A stretch of 64,000 bases of DNA, from positions 3,162,001-3,226,000 of the forward strand of contig OZ234495.1 in assembly GCA_965153455.1 (NCBI GenBank), written 5' to 3'. Made by a program: the position numbers and the translations under genes. Of the stretch, positions 60,977-64,000 are shown piece by piece (the first letter of the stretch is position 1; each line of letters starts with the position of its first letter). The notes under the pieces were generated by a model. It ran no database searches. It had not been told where the DNA came from and saw only the letters and a program-made list of their open reading frames with translations. The stretch is from Sphagnum compactum. Its lineage: Eukaryota > Bryophyta > Sphagnopsida > Sphagnales.

Positions 60977-63900
60977 ATGGCTTATTTGCAACAAGGAGGT
61001 GTGCAATATATGCCTGAGGATTACATGGTAGAGTTTGAAGACGATGATGCGGAGGAGCCTTCGCTAGACGGGTGTGATAGAATCCCTCTCGACTCCGACA
61101 CTGATGAAGACAACGATATGGTGAGCACAATAAAAAATAAATTTGGGTGACGCTCTTCCTATCCCCCTCTCCCCCCCCCGGGTGCAATCTCCGAATATCT
61201 GTTATTTTTATCCTGTATCTGTCAGCATGCAAATATGGCCGACCTGTTGTCCCAAAGACCTAATTTTACCGTGTTCAAGGAGAGTTTTTCTCAGGGACCT
61301 TGCATATGCTTCCATGGACCTCTTTAATTGCAGTGGATTGTAGGTTAGGGTTATGAGAAATGGTTTCAGAGAAGCGAATCTTGAATTTCTCGTCCCTATT
61401 CGGATTACTGCCTGCATGTTGGAGGGGGAACATCATCCTCAAAGGAATTTTTGGGAGTCCCATGCCTTGAGTGGCTGATTGGAGGGTGAACCCTCCTTGC
61501 ATCTATGTTGAAAGTTACACTGGGGGCACCTAACATGCAGCCAGGAGCATTGAATTTCACAGTCACTTGGTTTTCAGCTTGATTTGGTTAGGTTGGTGGC
61601 CATTTTTGAGAAGTCCAGGAGAGAGGCTTCTGTCCTGTTTAGGTCTGAGAAACTCTTGTACTTTATGGCATTATTCTTTTCTGTCTTATGTTCTCCATTG
61701 CAGCTGCTATGAGTTACTAAATTTCCAGTTTTAAAGGCAGATCGTTGAGATTGTCAAGTGATCTGATGCTCAAAACCCTATCATGTGGATTTTCAAGATG
61801 TATCAGACAAGTAGGGTTTCAGACACCACAGCTTCACAAGCTCGACATGGGAAGGACATTCAAGGGATTCCATGGGACCAGCTGCAATTCAGTAGGGACA
61901 AATATCGAGAAACACGGCTGCTGCAGTATGAGAACTATCGAAACCTTCTGCAGTCTCAGGATGATATGGAAATGGTACATATTCTGTTCTCACTAGGTCT
62001 AAGATCTCTGAATTTGGAGGGTTTTTACTTTGAGTTTGGGTGTGGTGTTGGCCAACTTTCCTGGGCTTTTGTTTGTTGCTAAATTGGTTTGGCCTCCAGG
62101 AGTGCAAGCAGGTCAAGAATGATGGGAAGTTTTACCACTTCCAACATAACACTAGAGCCGTGAAACCTGAAATTGTTCATTTTCAGGTGAGCTTATGCAT
62201 CCACTCATTTCTCTCCATGTGATTTTCTCTTTGTTTCTTTAGACACTTTATGGCAGGATTTGGGATGTGCCTTGTAGCAAAGTTTAAAGCTCTGCATCTC
62301 TTTTGTTTAATTGTGACTGAACAGTTTTTGACTATTGAATGAACAGTTGAGAAACCTAGTATGGGCAACATCAAAGCATGATGTATATCTCATGCACAGC
62401 TATTCAGTCATGCACTGGTCAGCTTTGACCCGTACAAGCACAGAGGTTCTCAATGTTGGAGGACCTATTGTTGCTGGTTCTCAGGTACCTTCTGCAGCTT
62501 ATCCCTCCAAATATGGTTGCATTGCTAGATGATTTCTATCTGACTCCTAGACATTGGGGATGGCATTTACTTGCATTCAACCATATTGCGTCCTTACCAA
62601 TAAGCTTTTTTGATTCATTCAATGAAAGAATCAAAAACAAAATAAAAGACTGAATGTCAATCAAAGCTATCATGTTTAATTGTTGCAGGTGACCTGACTA
62701 CTGGTGGACAATTGGTCTGCAGGCAAATCAGCAACGGCTGGGCCGTGTACAGATGTGCACGATGTGCGTAAAACACAATCTTCTTGTAGCTGGCGGTTAT
62801 CAAGGCGAGATGGTTTGCAAGGTATGAGGTTGAATTCTTTGTTTAGCATCTTTGAATACTATGGACAATTCTGACATGGAATTAATGTGGGTGTTACAAG
62901 GTGCATAATGATGTCTCATTTGGGTGTTCTTCTTGACTTGAATAGAATCTGGACCATCCTGGAGTATCATACTGTGCAAAGATCACTAATGACGACAATG
63001 CCATTACAAATGCAATTGATATCTATGACAGTTCCAGGTTCTGATCTTGATGTGTTTGCTCAAATTCCTAGATTCATTGCTTCTACTAGCTAAAGTACTT
63101 GCTCATGATGTTTGTACATGATTCTGTAATCTCATAGGACACAGTCTCTTCTGCTTAGTTTGATTTTCTAATTGCTTGCTAGTGCTGCTTCTTTTTCTTG
63201 ATTTTGAATTATGTTTGATACTTTTCTTCTTTCACTTTCAATTGAATTGCAGTGGTGCAATCCATCTGATGAGCTCTAACAACGACGCAGTTGTGCGAGT
63301 ATTTGACTGCAATACCTTCTCTGTTTTGGGCTGCTTTCAGTATGGTTGGCCTGTCAATGTAGGGTGGACTCCAACCTCTGGCCTGTTCATTTCAGTTTGA
63401 AATTTTCTTTCGTATTCAATTTATTGGAAGTGAATAATTACTGTTTTCCATCTGCAATGTTCCCAGTTGTGGTCACCGTGAGATAGAAATGCCATTCTTT
63501 GTCAATTTGCTGGACTGGTGATTCTGCCAAGATGTGATATGAATTGGTTTGAGCTGGACAATATGTAGAGAATAGTGATGGTTGTGGTGCATGTGTAACA
63601 ACTACCAGTAGAATTCATATCAGTGTTGTCATTTACATAGCAAAACATGTGATGTGAGGTTTCTTTAAATGATAGATCAACAGCATGATTTATTTACTTG
63701 GATGGACTTGATTCTTTCTGCTTGACTTTTCCTGATCCACTATCTCTGGTGTTGCAGCATACATCTGTTAGTCCAGATAGCAAAACCATTGTAGTAGTGG
63801 GTGACAACTCTGATGGGCTTCTGACGGACAGTCAGAATGGCAAGGTAGTAATTCTTTATCTGCATGTGCTTCTTTGTCAGTTCAGCATTTCATGACATTG

Positions 63901-64000
63901 TAATTCCAATCTGACAGCAAACTCATTAGTGTTGCTTTTTTTTTCATTACAGGTCATTGGAATCTTGAAGGGCCACTCGGACTACTCATTTGCGTCAGCA
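60977..64000 (+). CDS. WD-repeat protein, C2A9.03-like family (5' part)
   Basis: Nine exons in consistent phase: 60977-61120, 61807-61974 (or from 61798), 62100-62186, 62347-62484, 62723-62821, 62946-63037, 63253-63358, 63758-63844 and 63953-64000, leaving the window in frame. About 323 residues are visible. The first exon is acidic (VEFEDDDAEEP, DSDTDEDNDM). Then come the family signatures ARHGKDIQGIPWDQL, NTRAVKPEIVHFQ, LRNLVWATSKHDVYLM, SYSVMHWSALT, LLVAGGYQGEMVCK, NDDNAITNAIDIY, MSSNNDAVVRVFD, VVVGDNSDGLL and ILKGHSDYSFASA. This matches the plant 'uncharacterized WD repeat-containing protein C2A9.03-like' group, a beta-propeller protein of unknown role. The exon 2 acceptor is the only uncertain junction: a CAG at 61804-61806 is preferred, and the AAG nine bases earlier also fits the frame. 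The remaining blades lie beyond 64000. Confidence 0.92.

Overview
The window looks like nuclear DNA of a land plant. The basis is established gene families: a plant cytosolic 'ENOC/ENO3' class enolase, the U5 snRNP protein DIM1/YLS8, the 3' end of a plant 'myosin heavy chain-related' coiled-coil gene, and a plant WD-repeat gene of the C2A9.03-like family. All are split by short GT-AG introns, about 100-570 bases in the fully resolved genes. The short introns, the AT-rich and decayed transposon filler, and a TKL-like kinase of a type I associate with early land plants point to a bryophyte (moss-like) or other early-diverging plant. That lineage guess is inference, not proof.

Layout. 1-19 kb: AT-rich, gene-free filler with dispersed repeats, small TIR elements (MITEs) and a LINE relic. 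19.2-23.1 kb (-): complete 13-exon enolase gene (479 codons) with a GC-AG intron and a leader/promoter region to about 23.8 kb. 25.4-25.8 kb (-): two linked exons resembling WDR53, probably a relic. 28.6-30.1 kb: pyrimidine-rich tract and dispersed repeat, with an inverted copy at 40.5-41.6 kb. 30.6-32.3 kb (-): intronless protein kinase with an N-terminal tandem-repeat region and a DYD activation motif. 34.2-35.6 kb (-): last four exons of the coiled-coil gene; its 5' part was not found. 46.0-46.55 kb (-): complete two-exon DIM1 gene. 47-54 kb: hairpins, a 34-bp minisatellite and decayed transposon sequence. 54.4-57.9 kb (+): wrecked MULE transposase followed by a PIF1-type helicase plus endonuclease relic (Helitron2/Helentron-like). 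60.98-64.0 kb (+): first nine exons of the WD-repeat gene, running off the window.

The expressed genes look like housekeeping functions (glycolysis, pre-mRNA splicing, a WD scaffold) plus one lineage-variable kinase. They are not an operon or pathway cluster, and no gene-level novel system is evident. The most distinctive signals are the repeat-bearing atypical kinase, a ~70-base block shared by the upstream regions of the enolase and kinase genes, a TIR-element family with several copies, the helicase-endonuclease relic, and the 5'-incomplete coiled-coil gene enclosed by inverted repeats.
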